Shown here piece after piece: positions 45,783 to 54,756 of a DNA stretch of 64,000 bases (its first letter is position 1; each line of letters opens with the position of its first letter). The translations under genes were made by a program, and so were the position numbers. Below the pieces are notes generated by a model that was given only the letters and a program-made list of their open reading frames with translations, ran no database searches and was not told the DNA's origin. Where the stretch lies: the NCBI RefSeq assembly GCF_004345245.1, contig NZ_SLUQ01000015.1:62001-126000 (forward strand), given 5' to 3'. This DNA comes from Rhizobium sp. BK251. GTDB taxonomy: Bacteria > Pseudomonadota > Alphaproteobacteria > Rhizobiales > Rhizobiaceae.

Positions 45783-46875
45783 AGGTTACCTGCTCAGGGA
45801 AGAGGATCTGCTTCCCCTTTCGATCGGTGCGGCGCTGCTCGGCACCGGCGGCGGCGGCAATCCCTATATCGGCATGCTGCGTGCCCGCGAACTGATGCGC
45901 AAGGGAGCGCAAGTTCGCGTCATGCCCCTGGAAGCACTCGCCGATGACAGCTGGGTCGCCGAGGTCGGCGGCATCGGCGCGCCGGTCGTCGGCGTCGAGA
46001 AAATCGAGGAAGGCGGCGAATGCTATCGTGCGATGCGCGCCGTAGAGGAGACGGCCGGCGTCAAGGTATCCGCCGTCATCTCCGCCGAGATCGGCGGGGC
46101 GAACTCGATCGAACCGATCATCGCCGCCGCAATGGCGGGTCTGCCGGTGGTCGATGGCGACGGCATGGGCCGTGCCTTCCCGGAAGTCCAGATGACGACC
46201 TACATGATCTACGGAGCACCCGTCGCGCCGGCAGCGATCGCCGACGAGAAAGGCAATGTCGTCGTCTTCAAGGATGTCATCGACATGTTCTGGCTTGAGC
46301 GCTTTGCCCGTGACACCGCGGTCGCCATGGGAGCAGGGGCGGGCTTTGCCACGGCGCCAATGCGCGGCGACTTTGTCCGCCGCACTGCCATTCCCGGCAC
46401 GGTTAGCCAGGCGCTCGAGATCGGCCGCACGGTGCTCGATGCCCGTGCCAGGCGCCAGAACGTCGTCGATCGTGTCTGCGAGAGCGCCGGCGCAAAGCTG
46501 TTCTTCACCGGCAAGATCACCGATATCCGCCGGGAGTTGAAGGGCGGCTTTGCCCGCGGCCATGCGATCATCGCGGGTACGGGCGACTGGACCGGCTCTG
46601 AGGCGCGCATCGCCATCCAGAACGAGAACCTCGTGCTCTGGATCGACGAGAGGCCCGTGATCATGGTGCCGGACCTCATCATGAATCTCGAAATCGATAC
46701 CGGCGAACCGATCACGACGGAGATGTTGCGCTACGGCCAGCGGGTGGCCGTCATCGGTCTGCCGGTGCATGACCTGATGAAGACGCCGCGCGCGCTCGAA
46801 ATCGTCGGGCCGAAGGCATTCGGCTTCCCTGAACTCTCTTTCGAACCGCTGATCACCCGCCAGGCCGCGGAATAA
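45772..46875 (+). CDS. DUF917 (S-methyl-thiohydantoin desulfurase-like) protein, copy 1
   Basis: 367 aa from the ATG at 45772, overlapping the hydantoinase-like gene by 11 nt; an open frame further upstream is only a shadow of that gene. The N-terminal GTGGGGNPY (24-32) and the central VVDGDGMGRAFPE are DUF917 hallmarks. Pfam now links the family name to S-methyl thiohydantoin desulfurase. Its operon position with a HyuA-like protein and a peptide-type importer suggests handling of a ring-containing amino acid derivative. Exact reaction unknown. Confidence 0.85.
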   Translation: MPVEGYLLREEDLLPLSIGAALLGTGGGGNPYIGMLRARELMRKGAQVRVMPLEALADDSWVAEVGGIGAPVVGVEKIEEGGECYRAMRAVEETAGVKVSAVISAEIGGANSIEPIIAAAMAGLPVVDGDGMGRAFPEVQMTTYMIYGAPVAPAAIADEKGNVVVFKDVIDMFWLERFARDTAVAMGAGAGFATAPMRGDFVRRTAIPGTVSQALEIGRTVLDARARRQNVVDRVCESAGAKLFFTGKITDIRRELKGGFARGHAIIAGTGDWTGSEARIAIQNENLVLWIDERPVIMVPDLIMNLEIDTGEPITTEMLRYGQRVAVIGLPVHDLMKTPRALEIVGPKAFGFPELSFEPLITRQAAE

Positions 46876-46883
46876 GAGGAAAC

Positions 46884-47969
46884 ATGAAGACCTTGAGAAC
46901 GATCTATGCCGAGGATCTCGAAGATATCGCCATCGGCGGCGCCATTCTCGGCACGGGTGGCGGTGGGGATCCCTATGTCGGCAAACTGATGGCGCAGGAG
47001 GCGATCCGCAAGCATGGCCCGGTGAAGCTTATCGATGTCGAGGAACTGCCTGATGATGCGCTGGTCGTGCCCGTCTGCATGATGGGTGCGCCGACTGTGA
47101 TGACCGAGAAGTTGCCCCAGGGCGACGAGCTGATGAACGCCTTCCGGCAATTGGAAAAGGTGCTTGGCCGCAAGATCGATGCGGTGCTCTGCGGCGAGGC
47201 TGGTGGCATCAATTCGACCACCCCCTTCGTGGTTGCAGCGGCCAGCGGCCTGCCGCTGGTCGATGGCGACGGTATGGGGCGTGCATACCCCGAACTCCAA
47301 ATGGAGACCTTCGGCCTGCACGGTGTCTCCGCCACACCGATGGTTCTCTGCGACGACAAGGGTAATTCCCTGGTACTCGAGACCGTCAACAATGCCTGGA
47401 CGGAGCGTCTGGCACGTACTGCCACCGTTGAAATGGGTGGTTCGGCCTTGCTCGCCTTCTATCCGATGAACGGCGAAATCGCCAAGAAGGCGGTGGTGCG
47501 CGGCACACTTTCCCTCTGCATCAATCTCGGCCGGACTCTTCGCGAGACCCGTGCTGCGCACGCCGATCCGGTTGCCGCCGTCACTGATATGCTCGGCGCC
47601 GCTATCATCTTCAACGGCCGCGTCAAGGATGTCGACCGCCGGACGGTGGGTGGTTTTGCCCGGGGCAGCGCCCGCTTTGACGGCCTGGATGAATGGAAGG
47701 ACCACACCTTCAAACTCGACTTCCAGAACGAGTTCCTGGTGGCCGAGAGAGATGGTGAGATCATATGTACGACGCCGGATCTCATTACGCTGCTTGAAGC
47801 CGAAAGCGGAAATCCCGTAACGGCGGACTCGCTTCGCTACGGACTGCGACTCGTGGCGCTGGCCTTCCCCTGCAATCCGCAATGGCAGACGCCTGCGGGC
47901 ATCGCTCTCGTGGGTCCGCGCTATTTTGGCTACGACGCCGACTACAGACCTTATGCGTTCCGTGGTTGA
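46884..47969 (+). CDS. DUF917 (S-methyl-thiohydantoin desulfurase-like) protein, copy 2
   Basis: 361 aa, 8 bp after copy 1. It shares GTGGGGDPY (23-31) and LVDGDGMGRAYPE with copy 1 but has clearly diverged elsewhere. The tandem pair may form a heteromer, or the two may take successive steps. AGAGGAA precedes the ATG. Last gene of the operon. Confidence 0.85.
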   Translation: MKTLRTIYAEDLEDIAIGGAILGTGGGGDPYVGKLMAQEAIRKHGPVKLIDVEELPDDALVVPVCMMGAPTVMTEKLPQGDELMNAFRQLEKVLGRKIDAVLCGEAGGINSTTPFVVAAASGLPLVDGDGMGRAYPELQMETFGLHGVSATPMVLCDDKGNSLVLETVNNAWTERLARTATVEMGGSALLAFYPMNGEIAKKAVVRGTLSLCINLGRTLRETRAAHADPVAAVTDMLGAAIIFNGRVKDVDRRTVGGFARGSARFDGLDEWKDHTFKLDFQNEFLVAERDGEIICTTPDLITLLEAESGNPVTADSLRYGLRLVALAFPCNPQWQTPAGIALVGPRYFGYDADYRPYAFRG

Positions 47970-48030
47970 GATGGCGGACAAGAGTGGCGGGTAGACCAGG
48001 AACCGGACCACGCAAGCATGCCACCGTCAA

Positions 48031-48109
48031 GGCGAGGGGCCCGCTGTCATCGCATCTGTCGGTTGAGTGACCGGCAAGATTGCGGATAGCGGGCCTTCTT
48101 TCCCTCGCC
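48031..48109. terminator. Two-part inverted repeat between convergent operons
   Basis: GGCGAGGG (48031-48038) is matched by CCCTCGCC (48102-48109), and GGCCCGCT (48038-48045) by AGCGGGCC (48088-48095). Together they make a large interrupted stem with a loop of about 42 nt. It sits between the DUF917 operon end and the dioxygenase-family gene end, so a bidirectional terminator is the simplest reading. Confidence 0.4.
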
Positions 48110-48148
48110 GGCAAGGTCAATGCATCCCGGCGCTTCTGCCTTGGCGAG

Positions 48149-48985
48149 TCAGGCCGGGTCGGCGCCCATGACAAGGCCCTCGATATCGTGCTTCTGTGTA
48201 ATCGGCACGAGTTCCTCGACGATGCGGCAGACCAGATGCTTCTTCGCGATATCGGGCAAGGCGTCGTGCCACTGCCGGGTGACCATCATGTCATGCAATT
48301 CTGCGTGTCCGGCGCCCGGCGCATCGACGCCCAACACCATGACAGGGCGGGCGATCGGAGACAGGTGCTCGGTCCCGCGATGAACCGTCAGGGCTGACCG
48401 GCAGGAGATGTCGCCACGCCGCGGATATTTGCGCGTCGCCCGTTCCTGGAAGCGGCTCCAGAGCGACTTGTCCGGAAACATCTCGTGCTTCCATTCTCGG
48501 CCGTCGTCATATTGGGTTCCGGGTGCAATCTCGAACGGACCCATATCTTCGGTGACGTCGACGCCCGTCAGATTGAAGGCGAGCGAGGTGAGTTTTCGGT
48601 CATGGTAGGTGTCGACGGGAGAAGGAAAATCGCGGTGCCATGGTTGGTACTTCGCGCCCTCGAACGGCACGTCGAGACCGATCTCCACGATCTGGTATTC
48701 GGGGCCAAGCGCGTTCGTGCATACGTCTACCACCCAGGGATGAGTGACGAGATCGACGAAGCCGCGAAAGTCTTGCGGATGGATCTCCACGTACCATCGC
48801 CGGGGGCCGCGTCCAACGGCGCCGCCGGGGCGCTGAATTGCCGACCAGAAGGCGGTCATCATGTCCTCGCGCATCGCATCGGCCCATTCGGGAGAGAATG
48901 CCCCCTTCAGACCGATGATGCCGTCCTCTGCAAGCTGCGCCACCTGGGCTGCGATGTCGTAGTCGAATGCCGTGCGTGCGTTCAT
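48149..48985 (-). CDS. Phytanoyl-CoA dioxygenase-family protein
   Basis: 278 aa from the ATG at 48985, preceded by GGAGGGAAAG; the open frame starts 14 codons earlier. The non-haem iron facial triad is readable: His117 and Asp119 in PWHRDFPSP and His202 in TVHRGTEH, with Arg213 placed to bind 2-oxoglutarate. It is the last gene of a sulfonate-type operon, so oxygenation of an organosulfur or related compound is a reasonable guess. A 270-bp gap to the monooxygenase upstream leaves co-transcription open. Confidence 0.8.
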   Translation of the reverse strand: MNARTAFDYDIAAQVAQLAEDGIIGLKGAFSPEWADAMREDMMTAFWSAIQRPGGAVGRGPRRWYVEIHPQDFRGFVDLVTHPWVVDVCTNALGPEYQIVEIGLDVPFEGAKYQPWHRDFPSPVDTYHDRKLTSLAFNLTGVDVTEDMGPFEIAPGTQYDDGREWKHEMFPDKSLWSRFQERATRKYPRRGDISCRSALTVHRGTEHLSPIARPVMVLGVDAPGAGHAELHDMMVTRQWHDALPDIAKKHLVCRIVEELVPITQKHDIEGLVMGADPA

Positions 48986-49257
48986 CACTTTCCCTCCTCC
49001 ACAGAGGCAAGCTAGGGACGCCGGCAAATCTTAGTCAATGGCGAATATTCGTTGGCTGCAGTAGGCATCGCTGAATCTGGAGAACAGGCAGACAGGAACC
49101 GGGAAACGATCAAACGCGTGACGCCGTTCGACGTTGCCACGCCGGTGGGCTTCTGTCACGCCGGTCGCGGTCCCACGATCGCACGGGCATCACAGCGCGG
49201 AGTGAGCTGAGGCTGTCTGTTAGCTGGTCGGCGCCGACTCTTGAGCAGCATTGGGCA

Positions 49258-50343
49258 TCAGACGGCTTCCTCTCGGCCGCGCAGGAGTGGGAGCAGTTGA
49301 TTGCCCTGCCGTTTGATCTCAGACAGATACGGCGTGTCGGAGAGTACGAAATGGGTGATCCCCAGAGCCTCGTATTTGCGCAGTGACCGGGCGACATCTG
49401 CCGCCGAGCCGACGAGCCATGTGGTGCCGGCGCCACCCCCGCCAAACTTGCCCGGTGCGGTGTAGAGGTTGTCATCGAGCACGTCGCCGCGCTCGTGCAG
49501 GTCGAGCAGTCGCTGCTGACCGACCGCGACTGTTCGCTTATGGTCGTTCCAGCCGGCGCCCTTGCTCTTCGCCATCTCGGCGACTTTCGCCTCGGCGTCG
49601 GCCCAGGCCTGTTCCGTGGTATCGCGGACGAGCGTCGTGATCCGCAATCCGAACTCCAATGGAGCGAGGTCGCGGCCCAGTTCTCTGCTCAGCGCCTTGA
49701 GACGCTCGATCCGCTCCCGGACGCCGTCGAGGGGCTCACCCCAGAAAAGCTGGACATCCGCCTCGGTGGCCGATACCTGCTCGGCCGCCTCCGAGGCACC
49801 ACCGAAGTAGAGCCTCGGGTGTCGACGCCCGCTGCGGACATCGATGCGTGGCACCACGGTGGATTCAGTGACGCGGAAGTGCTCGCCCGCATAAGTCACG
49901 TTCTCCTCGGTCCACAATCTGCGGACCAGCCGCATGAACTCCTTGGTGCGGGCATAACGGTGTGCCTGATCGCCCTCGCTGTCGCCATAGGCGGCAAGGT
50001 TATCCTTGCCAGATACGATGTTGATGCGTACGCGGCCGCCGGTCAGGTGGTCCAGCGTGGCGGCCGCGGAAGCAAAGTGCGCCGGCCGCCAATAGCCGGG
50101 CCGGATCGCGATGAGCGGCTCAAATGTGGTGGTCCGTGCGGCAAGTGCAGCCGCGACGGTAAAGGTATCCGGCCGCCCCCAGCCGGTACCGATCAGCGCG
50201 CCCTTCCAGCCATGATCCTCCAGTTCCCTGGCGTGGCTGGTCAATGTCTCCAAGCTGTTGTGGTTTTCGATGGCCGCATCGCCGCGGTGACCGGCTTTGA
50301 CGTCGTTGGGGATGTACCAGAGAAATTCGGATGTGCTGCTCAT
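49258..50343 (-). CDS. LLM-class FMNH2-dependent alkanesulfonate monooxygenase (SsuD-like)
   Basis: 361 aa. The bacterial luciferase-like barrel shows the SsuD-type segments ALIGTGWGRPDTFTVAAALA, RPGYWRPAHFASAAATLDHL and GRVRINIVSGKDN, with the loop GQQRLLDLHERGDVLDDNLYTAPGKFGGGGAGTTWLVGS. Such enzymes release sulfite from alkanesulfonates using reduced FMN. It is in one operon with the SsuABC-like transporter, but no SsuE-type flavin reductase gene is nearby. Confidence 0.88.
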   Translation of the reverse strand: MSSTSEFLWYIPNDVKAGHRGDAAIENHNSLETLTSHARELEDHGWKGALIGTGWGRPDTFTVAAALAARTTTFEPLIAIRPGYWRPAHFASAAATLDHLTGGRVRINIVSGKDNLAAYGDSEGDQAHRYARTKEFMRLVRRLWTEENVTYAGEHFRVTESTVVPRIDVRSGRRHPRLYFGGASEAAEQVSATEADVQLFWGEPLDGVRERIERLKALSRELGRDLAPLEFGLRITTLVRDTTEQAWADAEAKVAEMAKSKGAGWNDHKRTVAVGQQRLLDLHERGDVLDDNLYTAPGKFGGGGAGTTWLVGSAADVARSLRKYEALGITHFVLSDTPYLSEIKRQGNQLLPLLRGREEAV

Positions 50344-50433
50344 GCGATGGGCCTGCCGTCAAGTTGTGGTTGGAATACGAAATCCGCGGGAAGATGTCCG
50401 ACATCAGGTAAGTTGTGATCATCCAGGGAGACC

Positions 50434-51810
50434 TTATCTCGCCAGCTGTGCCTCTTGCTTCCGTGTTGCCTGAACTACAAAGCCGTTCGGCGGGCGCTTG
50501 AGGCCGAGATTCTCCCGCAGGGTCGTGCCTTCGTATTCGTCGCGGAACAGGCCGCGCCTGCGCAGAATCGGCACAACCTGATCCACAAAATCCGTCAAGC
50601 CGGTGGGCAGGATCGGCGGCATTATGTTGAAGGCATCGGCCGCACCATTCACGAACCACTCCTGCATTGCATCGGCTATCTGTTCCGGCGTGCCGACCAC
50701 GGTTCGGTGTCCGCGGGCCGTAGCAACGGCGAGATAGAACTGGCGCAGGGTCAGGTTGCTTCGCGACACAAGGTCTGAAACCAGCTTCAACCGGCTCTTG
50801 TTGAGCTCAGTGTCCTTCGGCAGCGGCGGGGCGGGATCGTCTAGCGAATAACCCGAAAGGTCGATGCCCTTGTAGTGGCGGCTGAGGATGTTCCAGGCGA
50901 TGGAAGGATGAACAAGTGACTGGATATACTCGTAATGCGCCTGGGCCTCCGCTTCAGTTCCCCCGAGAACAGGGAATATGCCGGGACTGATCAGCAACTC
51001 GTCGGGTTTGCGGCCGTAACGGGCAAGCCTGCCCTTGACGTCGGAATAGAATTCCTGCGCGTCCTCAAGGGTCTGATTGGCGGTAAAGATCATCTCGGCC
51101 GTGCGGGCTGCGAGCTCTCGCCCTGGCTCCGAGGCGCCGGCTTGCACGATCACCGGATAGCCCTGAACGGGACGGCCCACGTTAAGCGGACCGGTTACGG
51201 AAAAGAACTGGCCTGTGTGATCGACGAGATGCACTTTGTCCGGATCGAGATAAACGCCGCTCTCCTTATCGCGGATGAAGGCGTCGTCCTCGTAGGAGTC
51301 CCACAATCCTTTCACCAGGTCGACGAACTCCTCGGCTCGTGCATAGCGGTCGGCATGGGCGGGATGACCGGGAATCGAGAAGTTCTTGGAAACGTCGGCG
51401 CCGGTGGTCACGACGTTCCAGGCAGCACGCCCTTTCGAGATGTAGTCGAGCGAAGCGAACTTGCGCGCGAGAAGATAAGGGTCCTCATAGGTGGTTGAGG
51501 CGGTGGCGACGAAGCCGATGCGGCTCGTCACCTGAGATAAAGCCGCCCACAGGGTCAAGGGCTCGAAATGAGCGCCCTGAGCGGTGCGGCGAACTGCTTC
51601 GGGATCCTTGGCGCGCTCCCAGCCAGCGGGACTGTCGGCCACGAAAACCAGATCGAACTTGCCGCGTTCCGCAGTCTGCGCAAGCGCCCGGTAGTGGTCG
51701 ATATTCAGGCCGGCATCTGCCTGCGCGTCGGGATGGCGCCAGGCGGCGACGTGATGGCCCGTGGCCATGATGAACGCTCCGAGCCGCATTTGTCTCTTCC
51801 GTGTGCTCAT
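50434..51810 (-). CDS. LLM-class flavin monooxygenase (NtaA/SnaA/DszA group)
   Basis: 458 aa from MSTRKRQMRLGAF (ATG at 51810). Features of the NtaA/DszA subgroup are ATGHHVAAWRHPDAQ, the FDLVFVADSP segment, TEPLTLWAALS-like and GRAAWNVVTTG, and VIVQAGASEPGRELAARTAEMIFT. These enzymes cleave C-S or C-N bonds with FMNH2. It lies 20 bp after the ATPase gene, between transporter and SsuD-like genes, so an aromatic or complex organosulfur substrate is likely. Confidence 0.87.
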   Translation of the reverse strand: MSTRKRQMRLGAFIMATGHHVAAWRHPDAQADAGLNIDHYRALAQTAERGKFDLVFVADSPAGWERAKDPEAVRRTAQGAHFEPLTLWAALSQVTSRIGFVATASTTYEDPYLLARKFASLDYISKGRAAWNVVTTGADVSKNFSIPGHPAHADRYARAEEFVDLVKGLWDSYEDDAFIRDKESGVYLDPDKVHLVDHTGQFFSVTGPLNVGRPVQGYPVIVQAGASEPGRELAARTAEMIFTANQTLEDAQEFYSDVKGRLARYGRKPDELLISPGIFPVLGGTEAEAQAHYEYIQSLVHPSIAWNILSRHYKGIDLSGYSLDDPAPPLPKDTELNKSRLKLVSDLVSRSNLTLRQFYLAVATARGHRTVVGTPEQIADAMQEWFVNGAADAFNIMPPILPTGLTDFVDQVVPILRRRGLFRDEYEGTTLRENLGLKRPPNGFVVQATRKQEAQLAR

Positions 51811-51830
51811 TGGCTTACCTCCCATGGATT

Positions 51831-52580
51831 TCAGGCGATCTTGCGGCCTGGTACGTCGACCCCGAGCCGGTTCAGCAGGCGCGCCCGGAATCGGGCAAAG
51901 CGTGGATCGCCATGATCGCGCGGTGTTGGAAGATCGACGCGGAGATCCTCGATGATGCGGCCCTCGTCGAGGACCAGTATCCGGTCGGCGAGCGAAATCG
52001 CCTCATCGACATCGTGGGTGACGAGCAGCACCGCCGGGCGGTGCCTCGCGCACAGTTCTCGCAGCAGATCGTGCATCTTCAACCGGGTCAAAGCGTCGAG
52101 CGCGCCGAAGGGCTCGTCGGCAAGGAGCAGGGCCGGCTGGCGCACCAGGGAACGTGCAAGGGCAACTCTTTGCTGCTCGCCGCCCGAAAGCTGGTTCGGC
52201 CAGGCGGACTCGCGCCCCTCGAGACCGACCTCTGCCAAGGCCCTCCTTCCGGCATGCTGGCCGGCGCTGCCGGGGAGACCGAGCGTGACATTCTGAATTA
52301 CCGTGCGCCAGGGCAGCAGCCGCGCATCCTGGAAAACCACCGACAGGTTCTCCGGTGTATCCAGGGTGCCGGTTCCCTCGACGTCGTAGTCAAGGCCGGC
52401 AAGAGCCTTCAGGAAGGTGCTTTTGCCCGAGCCGCTTTTTCCGAGGAGCGCGACGAATTCGCCCTCCTCGATATCGAGATCCACACCCTCCAGGATCGTC
52501 CTGTTCGAGAACCGGCGCACCAGGTTTCGTACTTGGACGGCATTGGCTGGGGGCGTCAGTTGGCCAGAGTGCGACGCCAT
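51831..52580 (-). CDS. ssuB: Sulfonate-type ABC transporter ATPase (SsuB-like)
   Basis: 249 aa. Walker A GKSGSGKS is at 47-54, the Q-loop reads VFQDARLLPWRTV, the signature is LSGGEQQR and Walker B is LLADEPFGALD. The short single-domain form is typical of SsuB/TauB. It overlaps the permease gene by 25 nt. Confidence 0.87.
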   Translation of the reverse strand: MASHSGQLTPPANAVQVRNLVRRFSNRTILEGVDLDIEEGEFVALLGKSGSGKSTFLKALAGLDYDVEGTGTLDTPENLSVVFQDARLLPWRTVIQNVTLGLPGSAGQHAGRRALAEVGLEGRESAWPNQLSGGEQQRVALARSLVRQPALLLADEPFGALDALTRLKMHDLLRELCARHRPAVLLVTHDVDEAISLADRILVLDEGRIIEDLRVDLPTPRDHGDPRFARFRARLLNRLGVDVPGRKIA

Positions 52581-53437
52581 GAGAGGGCCCTCCGTTCGAG
52601 CAGGCGGACGAGACCGTCCGAGACGAGGCCGAGCAGCACATAGACCACCAGGCCGACGAGAATGACGTCGGTCTGCCCGTAGGTGCGGGCAAGATCGATC
52701 ATGTAGCCGAGACCGCTGGTCGCGTTGATCTGCTCGACGACGACGAGGGAAACCCAGCAGAGCGTCACGGCGAACCGCAGGCCCAGGAGGAAGCCGGGCA
52801 ATGCCCCGGGGAGGACCACCTGGAGGATGAAATCCTTGCGGCTCATGCGTAGCGTCTCCGCCAATTCGACATAACGGCTGTCGATGCCGCGAAGGGCGTT
52901 GTGCGTGTGGATGTAAATCGGCACGACGACGGCAAGCACGATGGTCGTGACCTTCATACTCTCACCGATGCCAAACCACAGGATCAGCAAAGGGATCAGA
53001 GCCAGCGTCGGGATGGCGCGCTTGATCTGGACCGGTCCGTCGATCAGCGCTTCGCCGATCCGCGAGAGGCCGGCGATGACCGCCAGGACCGTTCCAAGCA
53101 CCAGTCCGATGCTGAGACCAATCAGGGCGCGTGTCGCCGATGTCATGAAGTTGTCCTGCAGGCGGCCCTGTTCGATAAGCCTGCCGAAGGCTTCGATGAC
53201 CGTCCATGGTGCGGAGAGGATACGCGGATCGATCCATCCGAGAGTGGACCCGACGACCCAGAGCAGCACAAGCAATGCCGGTCCGATCTGCAATCCGAAA
53301 GGTATTGCAGGTCCGGGGCCAAGTCTTCGTCGCGCGCGGGAGCCGGCCGGGCTCGCCGGAGCAGTGCCGGCATATGCAATCTCACGGTCGGGCACCCTCG
53401 CCGACTTCCCCCCATATGCATCCCAGATGGTTGCCAT
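52556..53437 (-). CDS. ssuC: Sulfonate-type ABC transporter permease (SsuC-like)
   Basis: 293 aa with five or six membrane segments from about residue 50. ALIPLLILWFGIGESMKV, YVELAETLRMSRKDFILQVVLPGALPGFLLGLR and a C-terminal YVLLGLVSDGLVRLLERRALSWR are the usual SsuC/TauC features. The first 45 residues are long and basic for the family. It is 33 bp after the binding-protein gene. Confidence 0.87.
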   Translation of the reverse strand: MATIWDAYGGKSARVPDREIAYAGTAPASPAGSRARRRLGPGPAIPFGLQIGPALLVLLWVVGSTLGWIDPRILSAPWTVIEAFGRLIEQGRLQDNFMTSATRALIGLSIGLVLGTVLAVIAGLSRIGEALIDGPVQIKRAIPTLALIPLLILWFGIGESMKVTTIVLAVVVPIYIHTHNALRGIDSRYVELAETLRMSRKDFILQVVLPGALPGFLLGLRFAVTLCWVSLVVVEQINATSGLGYMIDLARTYGQTDVILVGLVVYVLLGLVSDGLVRLLERRALSWRRTLAN

Positions 53438-53470
53438 GCTTCAGTCTCCTCTTGGATGAGCGCGGGGGGC

Positions 53471-54496
53471 TTACTGGCTCTTCGGCAGGGCCGAGGCCGC
53501 GACCTTTTCGAAGCGGTTGTCGAAGATCAGCTCCACGTCGAACGGCTTGTAGCCGAGCTCCTTTGCCAGGAGGTCGATGGTCTCCTGGTGGCGCCTCTTC
53601 ACGTCGCTCCAGTCGTCAGGGATCACCTGGGTGCCCGCGAGCTTGACGAGATATTCTGCGTCCTCGCGGCTGAGACCCTGCTGGCCGATGTAGTATTCCT
53701 TGATCCAGATTTCCGGATTCTGGTCGACCCATTCGCTCGCTCGTGCCCATAGCCGAACGTATTGCGCGAGCGCGGCCGCCTTGGCGGGGTCGTCCAGTAC
53801 CCATTGCGGCGCGTAGAGATGGCTCGGGTCGTCGCGCAGGCCATGTTCGACGAGCGAGGCGCCATCCGGACCGTACTGGGTAATGTAACGACGGATATTC
53901 ACGCCTCCGATCGGGGCGATGTCGACCTGCTTGCTGGCCAATGCCTTGGGATAGAGGTCGCCGGTGCTGGGTAGTTCGACAAGGGTGACGTCATCTCTCG
54001 TCAGGCCCGCGGCTTTGATGGCGCGCAGAACGAGGGTTCCCTGGGCCTGGCCGGGGCTGAAAGCAATGCGCTTGCCGCGAAAGTCGGCAAGGGTCTTGAC
54101 GTCTACGCCGGGTGCAATGCCAAAGCGATAGATCGGGTTCGCGATCGGATCGCGCCTCTCGCGATAGGCGATATTGCGGGCCGGCAGGTTGTTCCAGTTG
54201 GCAAAGATTGAGGGGATTTCAGCCACCGATCCGACATCCAGCGCCTTGGCGCGAAATGCTTCCGACGTCTGCGGACCACCGCTGATGTTGGCCCATTTCA
54301 CTTCGAAGGTAAGTTCGTTGACAAGCCCCGAGAGTTCGAGCGCCTTTTGGGTCGTGGGATCACCGATGGTCAGAACCGTGCCCTTCGGCACCTCAGGAAG
54401 AAGGGGCGCGGCTGTCTCTGCCGCGCACACGCCGGAGACAGCGCTGAGCGCAAGCAGGCTTAACAGGGCAGTCCTTAACGTCTTCGCCAATGTCAT
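53471..54496 (-). CDS. ssuA: Sulfonate-type ABC transporter substrate-binding protein (SsuA-like)
   Basis: 341 aa with a signal peptide (about 1-26, SGVCAAET). The mature part has LTIGDPTTQKALELSGL, DVGSVAEIPSIFANW, GKRIAFSPGQAQGTLVLRAIKAAGL and WIKEYYIGQQGLSREDAEYL, in line with SsuA/NMT1-like proteins. First gene of the minus-strand organosulfur operon; an AT-rich inverted repeat lies upstream at 54559-54573. Confidence 0.85.
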   Translation of the reverse strand: MTLAKTLRTALLSLLALSAVSGVCAAETAAPLLPEVPKGTVLTIGDPTTQKALELSGLVNELTFEVKWANISGGPQTSEAFRAKALDVGSVAEIPSIFANWNNLPARNIAYRERRDPIANPIYRFGIAPGVDVKTLADFRGKRIAFSPGQAQGTLVLRAIKAAGLTRDDVTLVELPSTGDLYPKALASKQVDIAPIGGVNIRRYITQYGPDGASLVEHGLRDDPSHLYAPQWVLDDPAKAAALAQYVRLWARASEWVDQNPEIWIKEYYIGQQGLSREDAEYLVKLAGTQVIPDDWSDVKRRHQETIDLLAKELGYKPFDVELIFDNRFEKVAASALPKSQ

Positions 54497-54558
54497 CGGT
54501 GATCCTTCCCGTTGGTTGCAGATTGCAGAAAGCGATGCACGGCAAGGTGTGAGATTTT

Positions 54559-54573
54559 CTATAAAAACTATAG
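54559..54573 (-). promoter_or_regulatory. AT-rich inverted repeat upstream of the sulfonate operon
   Basis: CTATA (54559-54563) and TATAG (54569-54573) flank AAAAC, about 63 bp before the binding-protein ATG. The 260-bp gap has no gene, and the segment 54550-54600 is strongly AT-rich against a GC-rich background. Promoter or operator likely, regulator unknown. Confidence 0.4.
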
Positions 54574-54756
54574 ACTATTTATTTCTTTCGTTCGGCGATT
54601 GAGAGAAAATCATCCCTGAGAAAGGCTGATCGTCAGCCGATGGGCCGCTGATGACACGCGTCGCCGCGCTTTGCGTGATCAAATGAACGCGCCGTCGGGC
54701 CTATCCGGGGCTGGCTTGGGTTGTTCAGGAAAAGTCAGGAGACGATGCCTATGCCG

